In this document: in pieces, positions 55,199-63,977 of the stretch
Layout: the number at the start of each line of letters is the position of its first letter
Position numbering within the stretch: the first letter of the stretch is position 1
Assembly: GCF_001890765.1 (NCBI RefSeq)
Contig: NZ_KV878783.1
Coordinates: 1,944,695 to 2,008,694, forward strand
From: Spirulina major PCC 6313
GTDB lineage: Bacteria > Cyanobacteriota > Cyanobacteriia > Cyanobacteriales > Spirulinaceae
DNA length: 64,000 nucleotides
Reading direction: 5' to 3'
The notes under the pieces: model-generated
What the model was told of the DNA's origin: nothing
Database searches by the model: none
The model's input: only the letters and a program-made list of their open reading frames with translations
Position numbers and translations under genes: made by a program

Positions 55199-56125
55199 GG
55201 GCCGCAGGGTTAACCGAATCGTGTAGTCAAAGGCTTTCGGCTGACCTTGATCCAACGTTGGATTGAATTGCCAGGTTTCAATAATTTTGGCCGCTACGGC
55301 TCCCGCCTGTGACGGTGTTAGCGATCCCGCTAGCACCGTTGTTTTGTCGGGCAAAACTTCGGCGCGTCCTGTGGCATCGATAATCACCACCACATCCAAA
55401 ATAAGCGGCTCGGTCAAGGTTAACCCCAACGGCGCGAGATATTGCGCGATCGCTAATTTTTTTTCCGCCGTACGCACCGTGGCAAGCTGATCCGGGACAT
55501 CCCGCTGCACCGTTTCCCCGTAGGCATTGGTAAAACTGGGTAGCGTCGGATTGGCTGCGATCGCCATAAATTCCGTCGCGTCAGCAGTCCCCCCATTGCC
55601 CGGACTCACTCCCTCATTAGTCCCCGGTGGCGGCGGTAACACGGGGGGCGAGGGTCGGGGGGATGGGGATGGATTCGGGGATGGGGATGGATTTGGGGAT
55701 GGGGATGGGGATGGGGATGGGGATGGGGATGGACTGGGTGAGGGACTGGGTGAGGGATTCGGGGATGGGGATGGACTGGGTGAGGGACTGGGTGAGGGAC
55801 TGGGTGAGGGATTTGGGGATGGGGATGGACTGGGTGAGGGACTGGGTGAGGGACTGGGTGAGGGATTTGGGGATGGATTGGGTGCAGTGGCGGGGGCTTG
55901 GGTTGCAGGTTCTACGGGAATGGGGGCCAGTTGGGGCGCAGCGGGAACGGGGCTATCGTAGAGGGTGACGGGTATCCAGTCCGGGGTAAGCAGACCCGTG
56001 GGCATGGCGATTTGGACGGCTGTGGACGGCAGAAACAACAGTAGCAACAGATGGCCACCCCCAGAGAGGACAATCAAAAACCACCAAAGGGCGGGGGGAT
56101 CATGGCGGGGACTGCGATCGCTCAT
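55190..56125 (-). CDS. TonB-like energy transducer with Pro-Ser tract
   Basis: About 311 residues. One N-terminal membrane helix (WWFLIVLSGGGHLLLLLFLP) precedes a long spacer of PSP and PNP repeats (about 80-165), then a C-terminal domain (about 215-310) with AEVLPDKTTVLAGSL and AAKIIETWQFNPTLDQGQPK, which resembles TonB C-terminal domains. TonB couples inner-membrane proton flow to outer-membrane receptors, and the Pro-rich spacer spans the periplasm. No ExbB/ExbD or receptor is next to it. Start ATG 56125 gives MSDRSPRHD. The spacer is encoded by a DNA minisatellite. Confidence 0.78.
   Translation of the reverse strand: MSDRSPRHDPPALWWFLIVLSGGGHLLLLLFLPSTAVQIAMPTGLLTPDWIPVTLYDSPVPAAPQLAPIPVEPATQAPATAPNPSPNPSPSPSPSPSPSPSPSPNPSPSPSPSPSPSPSPSPNPSPSPSPSPSPSPSPSPSPSPNPSPSPNPSPSPRPSPPVLPPPPGTNEGVSPGNGGTADATEFMAIAANPTLPSFTNAYGETVQRDVPDQLATVRTAEKKLAIAQYLAPLGLTLTEPLILDVVVIIDATGRAEVLPDKTTVLAGSLTPSQAGAVAAKIIETWQFNPTLDQGQPKAFDYTIRLTLRPLA
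55657..55882. repeat. Minisatellite encoding the Pro-Ser spacer
   Basis: On the plus strand short units GGGGATGGGGATGGA, GGGGATTTGG and GGGTGAGGGACT are tandemly repeated over about 225 bp. All units keep lengths in multiples of 6 bp, so the reading frame of the TonB-like gene is preserved as PSP/PNP repeats. Slippage here would change spacer length without a frameshift. Confidence 0.85.
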
Positions 56126-56304
56126 CCGTCGAAATTCTTCACGATGTGGACATCTTGCACTCCAGTGTAATCGTAGCGGATTAATCTCCGTCACCCTAGA
56201 GGCTGGTTTGCGCGACAGAATCAGCGATCGCACTTTTAAAATTGCTTCTTAACAATTAAGTTAGAAGTTCTGAGCGTGAATTAAATTTTCATCAAACCGT
56301 AATT

Positions 56305-56460
56305 TCATGCAGAGAATGGAACACTCATAAATCGCCGTTCACGGTCGGCTGCATAAGCAATACAGGCTTTTAAATCCTCTTGTGTCAAATCAGGAAAGTC
56401 ATCGAGAATTTCTGCTTCGGTCATCTCGGACGCTAGATACTCCAGCACTTCATAAACCGT
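56305..56460 (-). pseudogene. DUF433 antitoxin-like gene fragment
   Basis: The minus strand encodes TVYEVLEYLASEMTEAEILD followed by DFPDLTQEDLKACIAYAADR and a stop, which is the C-terminal two-thirds of a DUF433 (VapB-like antitoxin) protein. The N-terminus and start codon are replaced by an unrelated repeat that continues upstream. The remaining frame has no usable start, so it is likely dead. Confidence 0.65.
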
Positions 56461-56522
56461 ACGCAGGAGCAGGGATTATCTATTTCTTGATCAAATTTTC
56501 CCCTGCTAACGCACCCTACGAG
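56461..56522. repeat. Dispersed repeat, copy A, flanking the toxin-antitoxin genes
   Basis: The block begins ACGCAGGAGCAGGGATTATC, contains an AT-rich centre and ends CTAACGCACCCTACG, which resembles TAACGCACCCTAC ends of common small cyanobacterial inverted-repeat elements. A related block is at 57392-57454. It abuts the truncated DUF433 frame and lies just past the parE stop. Confidence 0.65.
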
Positions 56523-56535
56523 ATCAGCGATCGCC

Positions 56536-56835
56536 CTAACTAGACTCCGCAAACATGGATGGAAAATCCTGCCGTCCGCTGACAACTCTGAGAATTTCAA
56601 TCCCATTGTTGAGAATTCTGTAAAAAATAATGTATTTCTCAAAAGATAGCCCTCGCAACCCAGGACGGATAGATTCATAGCTCTTTCCACTGTTTGGGAA
56701 GGCAACAAGTTGTTGACATTTGCGGTTAAATGCCTGAAAGAATCGCTCCCCCGCTTCAATACTATTTTCTGTAAAGTAGTCAGCAATTGCGTTGAGGTCT
56801 TGACTGGCAAGGACATTGATAACGTAGCGGCTCAT
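56536..56835 (-). CDS. ParE/RelE-type toxin
   Basis: A 99-residue ParE-family toxin: MSRYVINVLASQDLNAIADY, GERFFQAFNRKCQQLVAFPN and GLRGLSFEKYIIFYRILNNG are the usual strand-helix-helix-strand pattern. ParE proteins poison gyrase, RelE proteins cleave mRNA at the ribosome; the sequence fits the ParE side better, with no RelE catalytic set visible. The gene lies 11 bases downstream of its antitoxin. Confidence 0.88.
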   Translation of the reverse strand: MSRYVINVLASQDLNAIADYFTENSIEAGERFFQAFNRKCQQLVAFPNSGKSYESIRPGLRGLSFEKYIIFYRILNNGIEILRVVSGRQDFPSMFAESS

Positions 56836-56846
56836 GGCTGCTGTGC

Positions 56847-57092
56847 TTACTGGAACCGTTCCAGAATGCCGTTAACAAACGTTTCGCCATCCACTGGAGC
56901 GGTATGCTCTGAGGTTTCAACCGCTGCATCAATTTTGGCTCGAATGTCTTCAACCCATTCAGCTTCGGCGCGATCGTATTCATCCAATAGCCGTAATGCA
57001 ATCTCCAATACTTCTTCGGCAGAGCGGTATTTACCTGTTTGCAGCTTGGTTTGAATAAAGCGTTCTTGGTCAGGTGTGAGATTAATGTTCAT
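56847..57092 (-). CDS. ParD-type antitoxin
   Basis: An 81-residue antitoxin. The N-terminal MNINLTPDQERFIQTKLQTG and KYRSAEEVLEIALRLLDEYD form the ribbon-helix-helix DNA-binding part, which would also autoregulate the operon; the acidic C-terminus (AEAEWVEDIRAKIDAAVE) should wrap the toxin. ATG 57092 was preferred to one two codons upstream. The gene overlaps the end of the preceding small gene by about 11 bases. Confidence 0.88.
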   Translation of the reverse strand: MNINLTPDQERFIQTKLQTGKYRSAEEVLEIALRLLDEYDRAEAEWVEDIRAKIDAAVETSEHTAPVDGETFVNGILERFQ

Positions 57093-57321
57093 CACCATCC
57101 CAGAGTTGAGAAAGGGGCAAGGTTTCGCCTGCCATTGCCTGCTGCCAGGATCTCTGCAAACTTTCCGTAGAGAAGCCCGTATTGTATTCTGTGGGTTGAG
57201 TCTGTGTGTTTTGGGAATGAGTTTGCTGAATGATTTCAGAGAGGGCTTGCAGCAACTCTAGCTGTTCTGCTAACGAGAGCGATTGGGCAATCTGAATGGC
57301 TTGTGTAAGTTGACCTGTCAT
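57082..57321 (-). CDS. Small protein leading the toxin-antitoxin operon
   Basis: A 79-residue protein: IQIAQSLSLAEQLELLQALS is a helix common in short cyanobacterial antitoxin-like proteins, and the C-terminus SWQQAMAGETLPLSQLWDGD is a recurrent tail. It overlaps parD on the same strand, so all three genes are probably one transcript. Its role is unknown; it may be a second antitoxin or a remnant of another module. Confidence 0.65.
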   Translation of the reverse strand: MTGQLTQAIQIAQSLSLAEQLELLQALSEIIQQTHSQNTQTQPTEYNTGFSTESLQRSWQQAMAGETLPLSQLWDGDEH

Positions 57322-57391
57322 CGTTTATCCCTTCGTTTCTAATTACCTCATTATTGACTTTCAGCTACTTGCGCAAGGGGTTTTGTGCGTT

Positions 57392-57454
57392 ACGCAGGAG
57401 CGATAATCATCTATTTTTTGATAAATTACTCCCCGTATTAACGCATCCGACAAG
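57392..57454. repeat. Dispersed repeat, copy B, flanking the toxin-antitoxin genes
   Basis: ACGCAGGAGCGATAATCATC, then TATTTTTTGATAAATTACTC and AACGCATCCGACAAG, is a diverged direct copy of the block at 56461-56522, in the same orientation. The two bracket the three toxin-antitoxin genes. Confidence 0.6.
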
Positions 57455-57498
57455 AAGTGCGATCAAACTCACTCATTATAACTTTGACTTTTGGGTTA

Positions 57499-58182
57499 TC
57501 AAACCTTGATTGGTCCGAACATTCCGGTATTAATAAGGGAGTTCCAAATTTTTTTTATGGCCTGCCCTGTCTCTTGGTTCACAAAGAGTGATGAACGAGC
57601 TCCATGAGGGCTACCCAGGAAATAGTACCGCATCGTTTCCCAGGTTTCTGCAACCTGGGACCACCGCCAGCATGGAAGCTCTTGCTCAAGAATTAGGGGC
57701 ATAGCAATGGACAGCGGTATCATTCCATCTATACCGAGAGGCTTATCCCAGTTGCACTTAACTAAAATCGGAGTTGTGTCTGGATGATATAACTTTGCAT
57801 TAATTCGCTCGGCGGTGATATATGCAATCGGGTGGGGAAGCAATGACTTCACCGAATCGATGACATCCTGACCGTTGCCGTATGGGCAAGTGATGAATCC
57901 CCTGGCGAAGTATCGAGTATGGTCGAGCCCTTTATAACCACAGCAGTCCTGGGGTGTAGTCACAGGATATTGACGTTCATGATTGCAGACCAGCGGATGC
58001 CATGTTGGGTAGGAATCAACCACAGGGCCAATTTCGTCAACTATCTCTGCTAGTGCCTCTTTGCTACGTGCCCTAGCGGATTGGTCTGCATACTGCGGTC
58101 CAGGGATGAAGTACGCTGCTACCTGCTCATAACCTCGTTGTGCTGCTTCGTCTGCTCGAAATACCATACGTTTAGCCCACAT
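57499..58182 (-). CDS. Hypothetical protein, unrecognised
   Basis: About 227 residues from ATG 58182 (MWAKRMVFRADEAAQRGYEQ); a longer frame begins 20 codons further up. A central segment has Cys and His spaced like a metal site (HPLVCNHERQYPV, PQDCCGYKGL, FITCPYGNGQD). No membrane helix or signal is seen. Its codon use is poorer in HIP1 sites than neighbouring genes, and it lies among mobile-gene remnants, so transfer is likely. No function can be assigned. Confidence 0.6.
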   Translation of the reverse strand: MWAKRMVFRADEAAQRGYEQVAAYFIPGPQYADQSARARSKEALAEIVDEIGPVVDSYPTWHPLVCNHERQYPVTTPQDCCGYKGLDHTRYFARGFITCPYGNGQDVIDSVKSLLPHPIAYITAERINAKLYHPDTTPILVKCNWDKPLGIDGMIPLSIAMPLILEQELPCWRWSQVAETWETMRYYFLGSPHGARSSLFVNQETGQAIKKIWNSLINTGMFGPIKV

Positions 58183-58306
58183 GAGTAAATAGATATTTGC
58201 ATAGAATGCAATACTTTTACATGATACTGCAATTTCATGCACAAATTACGGACTTTAATTGTAGGGTGGGCGATGCCCGTCGCCGCTCAATAACTACAAA
58301 GATGAG

Positions 58307-58871
58307 CTATGACCCCGAAAACTCCCGTAACAGCCAAGCGCCCACCTGTCCTTGATCCTGCTGCCGACTGCGCTCCAATGCTGTGGTCAGCACCGCCATC
58401 GGCAAGCCATTTAAAACCTTTGACACATCCAGCCGCTGGCTACCCTGGGGGGTGAGGGCATAGGCTAACATAGCGATCGCCTGGACATCCACAACCCAAT
58501 ATTCTTTGACACCCAGTACCTCATACAAAGCACGCTTATTGCCCTGATCATCCAACAACGAACTAGCCGCGATCGCAACCACCAAATCCGGCGCAGGATA
58601 GCGATTTAAATCCACAATCGTTGTGCCCCAAGGAATCATTATGATTATGGCCAACGAGTGACATTTCAATCCTCATGTGGTTGTGATGATAATAGCCTTT
58701 GGCTTTGGCCAGCGTTGGTTCAGCAACCATTTGAAGATAGTCTTCCCAGGATGCCGCGATCCACGTATTAGTCGGTAATGCGGATTCTGAAGATGTTTTG
58801 AGCGAACTCATTGCTTGTACCTCTGGATTGACCTGACTCTGCATTGTAAACACTCTCTCCTTCACGCCCAA
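58307..58871 (-). pseudogene. Uma2-family gene, broken by internal deletion/frameshift
   Basis: Two frames make one Uma2 gene. The first (about 58563-58871) has MSSLKTSSESALPTNTWIAA and GYYHHNHMRIEMSLVGHNHN. The second (58307-58640) has WGTTIVDLNRYPAPDLVVAI (PD acid) and GNKRALYEVLGVKEYWVVDV. The junction near 58640 has lost the segment that normally lies between these motifs and changes frame. A short repeat (CATAATCATAATGAT on the coding strand) sits at the break and could have mediated the deletion. Confidence 0.75.
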
Positions 58872-59140
58872 ACCCGCTTCAAAGTTAACGTAAACCCTGG
58901 CAAAACCTGCTCTCCAGACAAGGTTATCGGATTCTCTAATTCCTCAACGTCTTGACCCGGACGATAAATTTCAACCCGCTTATTGTTCGGGTCAATTAAC
59001 CAGCCAAATTGTGCCCCATTCGCTAAATACTCCTGCATCTTTGCCTGTAGATGTTTGAGACTGTCAGTTTCTGAGCGCAACTCAACCCCAAAATCTGGAC
59101 ATAGGGGTGCAAAAGCCTTTTGTTGTGTTGGGGTCAGCAC
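58862..59140 (-). pseudogene. Uma2-family C-terminal fragment
   Basis: A 92-codon frame with CPDFGVELRSETDSLKHLQA, NGAQFGWLIDPNNKRVEIYR and LPGFTLTLKRVWA, which is the C-terminal half of a Uma2 protein. The N-terminal half, including the first conserved helix, is missing. In-frame codons continue upstream to about 59180, where a hairpin begins. It overlaps the 5' end of the second broken Uma2 gene. Confidence 0.7.
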
Positions 59141-59166
59141 CTCCCAACGCTCTGGGTGTACCCTTA

Positions 59167-59199
59167 ACTTCTCCCCGGATTAAAATCACGGGGAGAAGT
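59167..59199. other. Strong hairpin at the edge of the Uma2 fragment
   Basis: ACTTCTCCCCG (59167-59177) and CGGGGAGAAGT (59189-59199) are perfect complements with an 11-base AT-rich loop. It marks where the Uma2 similarity stops. It could be a terminator or the scar of a small inverted-repeat element. Confidence 0.7.
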
Positions 59200-59293
59200 C
59201 AAGAATCGTGAACCCATCCAAGAACTCCGTCAACAAATCGCCCAAGGTCGCGTCACCGATGGCGAAGACCTGTTCGAGCGTTTATTTACCCAT
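59195..59293 (+). pseudogene. C-terminal fragment of an unrecognised gene
   Basis: A plus-strand frame with no start encodes EVKNREPIQELRQQIAQGRV and then [13 protein letters not shown] before a TAG. The charged, helical composition looks like the true end of a protein, cut off on its left by the hairpin and Uma2 fragment. Its stop overlaps the end of tatC. The family is not recognised. Confidence 0.4.
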
Positions 59294-60046
59294 TAGCCGT
59301 ACAACACCGATACCGCCAAAATAGAGACCCAGCACCGCGCCTGCAAGCAGGGATTGAGTTACAGGATCGGTCGAGGGGGTGAGAATGGCTCCTAGGATGA
59401 CGGCGACGAGGATTACGTAGCGCCAACTTTGGAGCATTTGCCCAGAGGAGACAATCCCAAGCTGGCCCAAGATAAGCTGCAACACCGGCACTTGAAACAC
59501 TAATCCGGTGCAGAACATCAACACGAGCACAAATTCAAAATAACTCTCAATCGACCAGGCTTGCTCCACCACATCCGCACCGTAGCTGATGAAAAAGCTC
59601 AGCGCGGCGGGGGTCAACACCCAATAGGAAAAGGCAAGACCCGCGAAGAAGAGGACACCGGAAGCCAGGACAGCGGGGCCAAGCAGCCGCCGCTCGCGCC
59701 GGGTGAGACCGGGGAGGACAAATTTAATGACTTGGTAAATGATGAAGGGGCTAGAGATAATCAGCCCGCTGTAGCCTGCGACCTTGAAGGAGACGAAGAA
59801 AAATTCACCGGGGGCAAGTTGCAGGAATTTCACATCCTGGGCGGGTTGTTCGAGCCATTCAACGAGGGGGCGAACGGCGAGGAAACAACCAACACAGGCG
59901 ATCGCTACGGCAATCAGCGAGACAAAGAGGCGTAGGCGTAGTTCTTCGAGGTGTTCAAAGATCGACATTTCAACGTCGTCGGGGACTTCGTTGACGGTGA
60001 GGTCAGGATCGGGGGGAAGTTTGGGTTTGGTGTCGGCGGTAGCCAT
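59282..60046 (-). CDS. tatC: Sec-independent translocase subunit TatC
   Basis: A 254-residue TatC with six membrane helices. [20 protein letters not shown] carries the conserved HLxELRxR that binds the twin-arginine signal; [20 protein letters not shown] and [16 protein letters not shown] are further signatures. TatC recognises and inserts folded substrates such as the Rieske protein encoded nearby. ATG 60046 (MATADTKPK) gives usual length; an upstream ATG would add 29 residues. It is followed on the same strand by no gene in frame. Confidence 0.94.
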   Translation of the reverse strand: MATADTKPKLPPDPDLTVNEVPDDVEMSIFEHLEELRLRLFVSLIAVAIACVGCFLAVRPLVEWLEQPAQDVKFLQLAPGEFFFVSFKVAGYSGLIISSPFIIYQVIKFVLPGLTRRERRLLGPAVLASGVLFFAGLAFSYWVLTPAALSFFISYGADVVEQAWSIESYFEFVLVLMFCTGLVFQVPVLQLILGQLGIVSSGQMLQSWRYVILVAVILGAILTPSTDPVTQSLLAGAVLGLYFGGIGVVRLMGK

Positions 60047-60175
60047 GGGTGCAGCAGGGGTAGGACGTGCAACAGGAACGGGAAAAACGCGAAGATAATC
60101 CTGGGCTTCAGGGTGTGGGGGTAAGAGTCCCATGTATTGTATCGAAGCCTGGGCAGAATCTAAATGATTCGGAGC

Positions 60176-60493
60176 TTAGATCCCATCGAGGAGCCATTCC
60201 GAGGCGCGATCGCCCAAGTCCAGGGGAATACTCACGGCTTTACCGAGGCGGGGTCGTTCGCGGGTGGCATCGAGATAGGCTTTGACTTGGGCGATCGCAT
60301 CCCAGGCATTGAGATAATTCGCCACGGCATCCAAATGGGCGAAATATTCCGCCTCATCCATCGGGAAAGAGGCCTGCTCCCGATATTTCCACATCACTTG
60401 CACATACATTTTGCCCTTCGTTTGACGAACTTGCAGCGCGTAAGAACGCCCCCATTTGTCCAGTAACCATTGGTGAAGATCTTGTCCAGTCAT
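60176..60493 (-). CDS. DUF3067 protein
   Basis: A 105-residue protein: MTGQDLHQWLLDKWGRSYAL, KMYVQVMWKYREQASFPMDE and TRERPRLGKAVSIPLDLGDR match the DUF3067 family of cyanobacteria and plastids. Its usual neighbours are tatC and petC, as here; a link to cytochrome b6f assembly is suggested by that context. No enzyme motif is visible. Confidence 0.85.
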   Translation of the reverse strand: MTGQDLHQWLLDKWGRSYALQVRQTKGKMYVQVMWKYREQASFPMDEAEYFAHLDAVANYLNAWDAIAQVKAYLDATRERPRLGKAVSIPLDLGDRASEWLLDGI

Positions 60494-60712
60494 GTTGAGA
60501 AGCGATCAATCGCCAGTAAATGCAACTTTTCTGTAATAATTTAACGAGAGTCTTAGGACTTCCATGGCTGATCGAGCGTTGTTGCTACGCTGCAATGATT
60601 GATTAATCCATACCTGCACGCTGCTCGCGTTGTCGATGTCAACGAAGCCAGTCTGATTGTACGCATCAGACCCCTAACACTTAACAAAAGTATAAACTTG
60701 ATCCGTTGAGTT

Positions 60713-61249
60713 ATGACACAAATTTCAGCTTCTGATGCCCCCAGCATGGGCCGCCGTCAGTTCATGAACCTCCTGACATTCGGCACCATTACCGGCACAG
60801 CCTTAGGGGCCTTATATCCGGTCGTTAAATATTTTATTCCACCTTCTAGTGGTGGCGCAGGCAGTGGCGTAACCGCCAAAGATGCCCTCGGTAATGATGT
60901 TCTAGTCAGTGAGTTCGTCGCCAATCGCAAACCCGGCGATCGCGCCCTCAGTCAGGGACTCAAAGGTGACCCCACTTACTTAATCGTCAACGAAGAATCC
61001 GAAATCACCTCCTACGGCTTAAACGCCATCTGCACCCACTTAGGGTGTGTTGTGCCCTGGAATGGCAGTGCAAATAAATTCATCTGCCCCTGCCATGGTT
61101 CTCAATACAACGCCGAAGGCAAAGTGGTGCGTGGCCCTGCCCCCCTCTCCCTCGCTTTAGCCCACGCTGAAGTCAGTGACGACAAAGTCATTCTCACCCC
61201 TTGGACAGAAACCGATTTCCGCACCGGCGAAAAACCCTGGTGGACTTAG
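60713..61249 (+). CDS. petC: Rieske iron-sulfur protein of the cytochrome b6f complex
   Basis: A 178-residue Rieske protein. The N-terminal anchor has a twin arginine ([17 protein letters not shown]), consistent with Tat-dependent insertion. The 2Fe-2S ligands are Cys107 and His109 (CTHLGC) and Cys125 and His128 (CPCHGS); Cys112 and Cys127 make the disulphide. It passes electrons from plastoquinol to cytochrome f in the thylakoid lumen. petA follows 65 bases downstream. Confidence 0.97.
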   Translation: MTQISASDAPSMGRRQFMNLLTFGTITGTALGALYPVVKYFIPPSSGGAGSGVTAKDALGNDVLVSEFVANRKPGDRALSQGLKGDPTYLIVNEESEITSYGLNAICTHLGCVVPWNGSANKFICPCHGSQYNAEGKVVRGPAPLSLALAHAEVSDDKVILTPWTETDFRTGEKPWWT

Positions 61250-61314
61250 GGAGCGACCCCCTTGACTTGCTAGATCAATCACCCTTTGCTTTAGGACTTT
61301 TTGTAACGTTACCG

Positions 61315-62277
61315 ATGAAACACTTGCTTAAGAATGTCATTCGCCGGGCTGCGAAGACCCTCGCCATAGTTGCCCTGGCTACGGTTGTCCTGTTAGGCTT
61401 TGCGGCTCAACCGGCTGCCGCCTATCCGTTTTGGGCCCAAGAAACGGCCCCAGAAACGCCCCGTGAGGCCACCGGACGGATCGTTTGTGCGAACTGTCAC
61501 CTTGCCTCTAAACCCACTGAGGTGGAAATGCCTCTCGCGGTTTCCCCGGACACGGTGTTTAAGGCCGTGGTCAAAATTCCCTACGATCTAGATGCTCAAC
61601 AGGTGTTGGGGGATGGTTCCAAAGGGGGCTTGAATGTGGGTGCGGTGGTGATGCTTCCCGAAGGCTTTAAGATTGCCCCGGCCGATCGCATCTCAGAAGA
61701 ATTGAAAGAAGAAGTGGGCGGGGTTTATTTCCAACCCTACCGCGATGATCAAGAAAATGTGGTAATTGTGGGCCCGCTGCCGGGTGAGCAATACCAAGAG
61801 ATTGTCTTCCCGGTACTCTCTCCTGACCCGGCCACAAATAAGGATGTTCACTTTGGCAAATTCGCCATGTATGTCGGGGCTAACCGGGGCCGCGGCCAAG
61901 TGTATCCCGCTGGTAATTTGACCAATAATAATGTGTTCAAAGCCAGTGCAGCGGGTACGGTGAGCGCGATCGCATCAGCGGATGACGGCAGTTCGACCGT
62001 GACCATTGATACGGCTGATGGCAGTGTTGATGTGGCTGTGCCGGCGGGCCCTGCGTTGATTGTGGCCACCGGTGACACCGTTGAATCGGGTCAAGCCCTG
62101 ACCAGCGACCCGAACGTAGGTGGCTTCGGCCAAGAGGAAGCGGAAATCGTTCTCCAAGACCCGACGCGCATTCAATGGTTACTGGTCTTCTTTGCTGCGA
62201 TCGCCCTCTCGCAACTCTTCCTCGTCCTGAAGAAGAAACAAATCGAACGAGTCCAAGCCGCTGAGATGAATTTCTAG
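61315..62277 (+). CDS. petA: Cytochrome f
   Basis: A 320-residue precursor. The signal peptide ends FAAQPAAA before YPFWAQE; the new N-terminal Tyr is the axial heme ligand. Heme c binds at CANCH (58-62). A small lumenal domain and a C-terminal anchor ([20 protein letters not shown]) follow. ATG 61315 gives the natural leader; an in-frame extension into petC is not needed. With petC it forms the usual cyanobacterial petCA operon. Confidence 0.97.
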   Translation: MKHLLKNVIRRAAKTLAIVALATVVLLGFAAQPAAAYPFWAQETAPETPREATGRIVCANCHLASKPTEVEMPLAVSPDTVFKAVVKIPYDLDAQQVLGDGSKGGLNVGAVVMLPEGFKIAPADRISEELKEEVGGVYFQPYRDDQENVVIVGPLPGEQYQEIVFPVLSPDPATNKDVHFGKFAMYVGANRGRGQVYPAGNLTNNNVFKASAAGTVSAIASADDGSSTVTIDTADGSVDVAVPAGPALIVATGDTVESGQALTSDPNVGGFGQEEAEIVLQDPTRIQWLLVFFAAIALSQLFLVLKKKQIERVQAAEMNF

Positions 62278-62319
62278 ACCCTTGATCCTTAAGGTTTGAA
62301 TAATCCCTGGGCTTCAACC

Positions 62320-62354
62320 CAAGCGCACCATCGTGATTCACGATGGTGCGCTTG
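62320..62354 (+). terminator. Hairpin downstream of petA
   Basis: CAAGCGCACCATCG and CGATGGTGCGCTTG are exact 14-base complements and the TGA/TCA of the loop can extend the stem. It begins 43 bases past the petA stop. There is no T-run after it. Confidence 0.75.
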
Positions 62355-62430
62355 GTCTGTGAACCGTTAATCCCCAATCCATCGCCCCAATTAGTCTGTT
62401 TCCATCAACCCTTCAAAAAGGGGATAAAAA

Positions 62431-62460
62431 AGCACACTGTAGTTTTATCTACAGTGCGCT
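62431..62460 (+). terminator. Second hairpin after petA
   Basis: AGCACACTGTAG (62431-62442) and CTACAGTGCGCT (62449-62460) pair with one mismatch around a short TTTTAT loop, preceded by AAAAA and followed by TTC. It lies between the first hairpin and the second IsrB transposon and could back up termination. Confidence 0.6.
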
Positions 62461-62531
62461 TTCAACTCATGCATTAAACTGACGATCACAGGGGAATAGA
62501 CGCTGCCCCCGTGGTAATTGCCCCGTTTAGA

Positions 62532-63977
62532 TTCATCAAAAACTCCTTGTGGAAACCCCCACCTCGCACCGCAGGTGGGGGAGGAAACAAGCGTCAGGCA
62601 GCGGGGTTAAATGCCCCACTGACTGACAATCTCTGCGGGCAACTGACCAAAATACCCGTGGCGCGATAGAGTAGCTCAACCTTGGCAGCACTAAACTGCC
62701 CAATACGCTTCCAAGTGAACTCAGAAACAGAAACTTGCCGAGTTGTATCCCCACTCACATAGCCCACCGAGACGCGACCTGCCATCTCAGCCCGCACTAG
62801 ATCGCCCTTCCGGAATCCATGGCGGGTTACTGTGCCCCCATATTTGCGGCGTAGACCCTTCTGACGGGGAACCATGAGGTGCAGTTGCCTGCGACTGATG
62901 GGTGGCCGTTTAATCACCACAAATGGGGCAGATGTGAGCTTAACCTCTCCAAACCAAAGATAACCGTGACTGCGTTTCCGGTGGAAGGGACGATACTCGA
63001 TGAAGTATCCACAGGCTAAAGCGATACCATCTACCGCATGGGTTTGGGGAATTTGTTCTGCTTTGTCCTGAGACTTCTTCAATCCCAAAGCAGAGCGAAG
63101 TTGAGCGGTGCCATTGCCATCCTGCTGCCACCCGTAGCGAGTGTAGACGGGGGCAATCTGCTCCCATTTTCTCATGGCGTAGGCTTGCCCCACCATGACC
63201 GGAGAGAAACCTTTCCCAGATTTGCTCCCTTTCGACCTGAGGTTAAGTCCACGTCGGCGCGAACTTTCTCGTAGCCAATGGTGGCAATGGGGAATAGTTG
63301 GGACAACTCCTGAACAACTCGAAACTCTAGGTCTCGGTTGGCTCGGATACTGGGGGGCACTTTCTGCTGTTTACGGTTGTTAAATCGCTTTTGGCGATGA
63401 TTTCGTAGCTGGAAGGGTAACTCTCGATTAATCCGCCGACTGCGGCGAGAACGCCGTAGCATTCTGCGATGATCCATCCGTTCACGCACCCTGGGGTAGG
63501 GGAGTTCTAGGTGGGACTGGAATAATGTCGCTTGAGCGGATTGAACGGCAATCCCTGAATAGAGTTTGCCGGGATCGACCCCGACCACGATGGGCTGGGT
63601 ATTACGACCCGATGGCTCCGCTTTCAGGCGCACTGCCTTGATCCGTAGATTGGTTTTCACCCATTGGGCCTTGCCCTGCGCTACCCACTTTTGAGCGCGA
63701 CTACTCTTAGTGGGCATGGCAGGAGTACCATCAGGGTTTTGGACTGGGATGCGTTGCATGGAAGATAATTCCAAAACTATAGGTCTCTTCAGCCAGTGAG
63801 TACGGTGTTTCTGGGCTGAACCCACTCCCTGAGATTCCAGGGCCTTACAAATAATCCGATTTAGAGAAGCAACCGGAAGTGTTGCCGTACTAACCTTGGT
63901 GGCCTATTCGCAGCTACGACCGGGTTATCTCCGGTCACTCCCCCACCTCGGCGGATGCCAGGTGGGGGTCATTGAAG
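62532..63977 (-). mobile_element. IsrB-carrying IS605-like transposon, copy 2
   Basis: This 1446-bp block matches the copy at 23942-25388 with about 99% identity by eye, including both terminal hairpins. Flanks differ on both sides, which defines the boundaries and shows it is a separate insertion. Differences include single substitutions, a one-base loss in the protein gene near 63223 and a compensating insertion/deletion pair near 63167. Confidence 0.88.
62594..63759 (-). pseudogene. isrB: isrB, frameshifted copy
   Basis: The frame runs from ATG 63759 through PLMP, RuvC-I and bridge helix into RuvC-II (YEKVRADVDLTSGRKGA) and is then lost: copy 1 has four T in GATTTTGCTCCC where this copy has three (near 63223). 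The rest (GFSPV-equivalent onward, with THAVDGIALACG) is in another frame. A second pair of changes near 63167 alters AYAIEKMEQ to AYAMRKWEQ without further shift. Only the N-terminal 195 or so residues would be made, so no active nickase is expected from this copy. Confidence 0.85.

Noticed and set aside
55527-55961. Gly-Asp repeat protein on the plus strand
   Set aside because: It is the antisense reading of the Pro-Ser minisatellite in the TonB-like gene.
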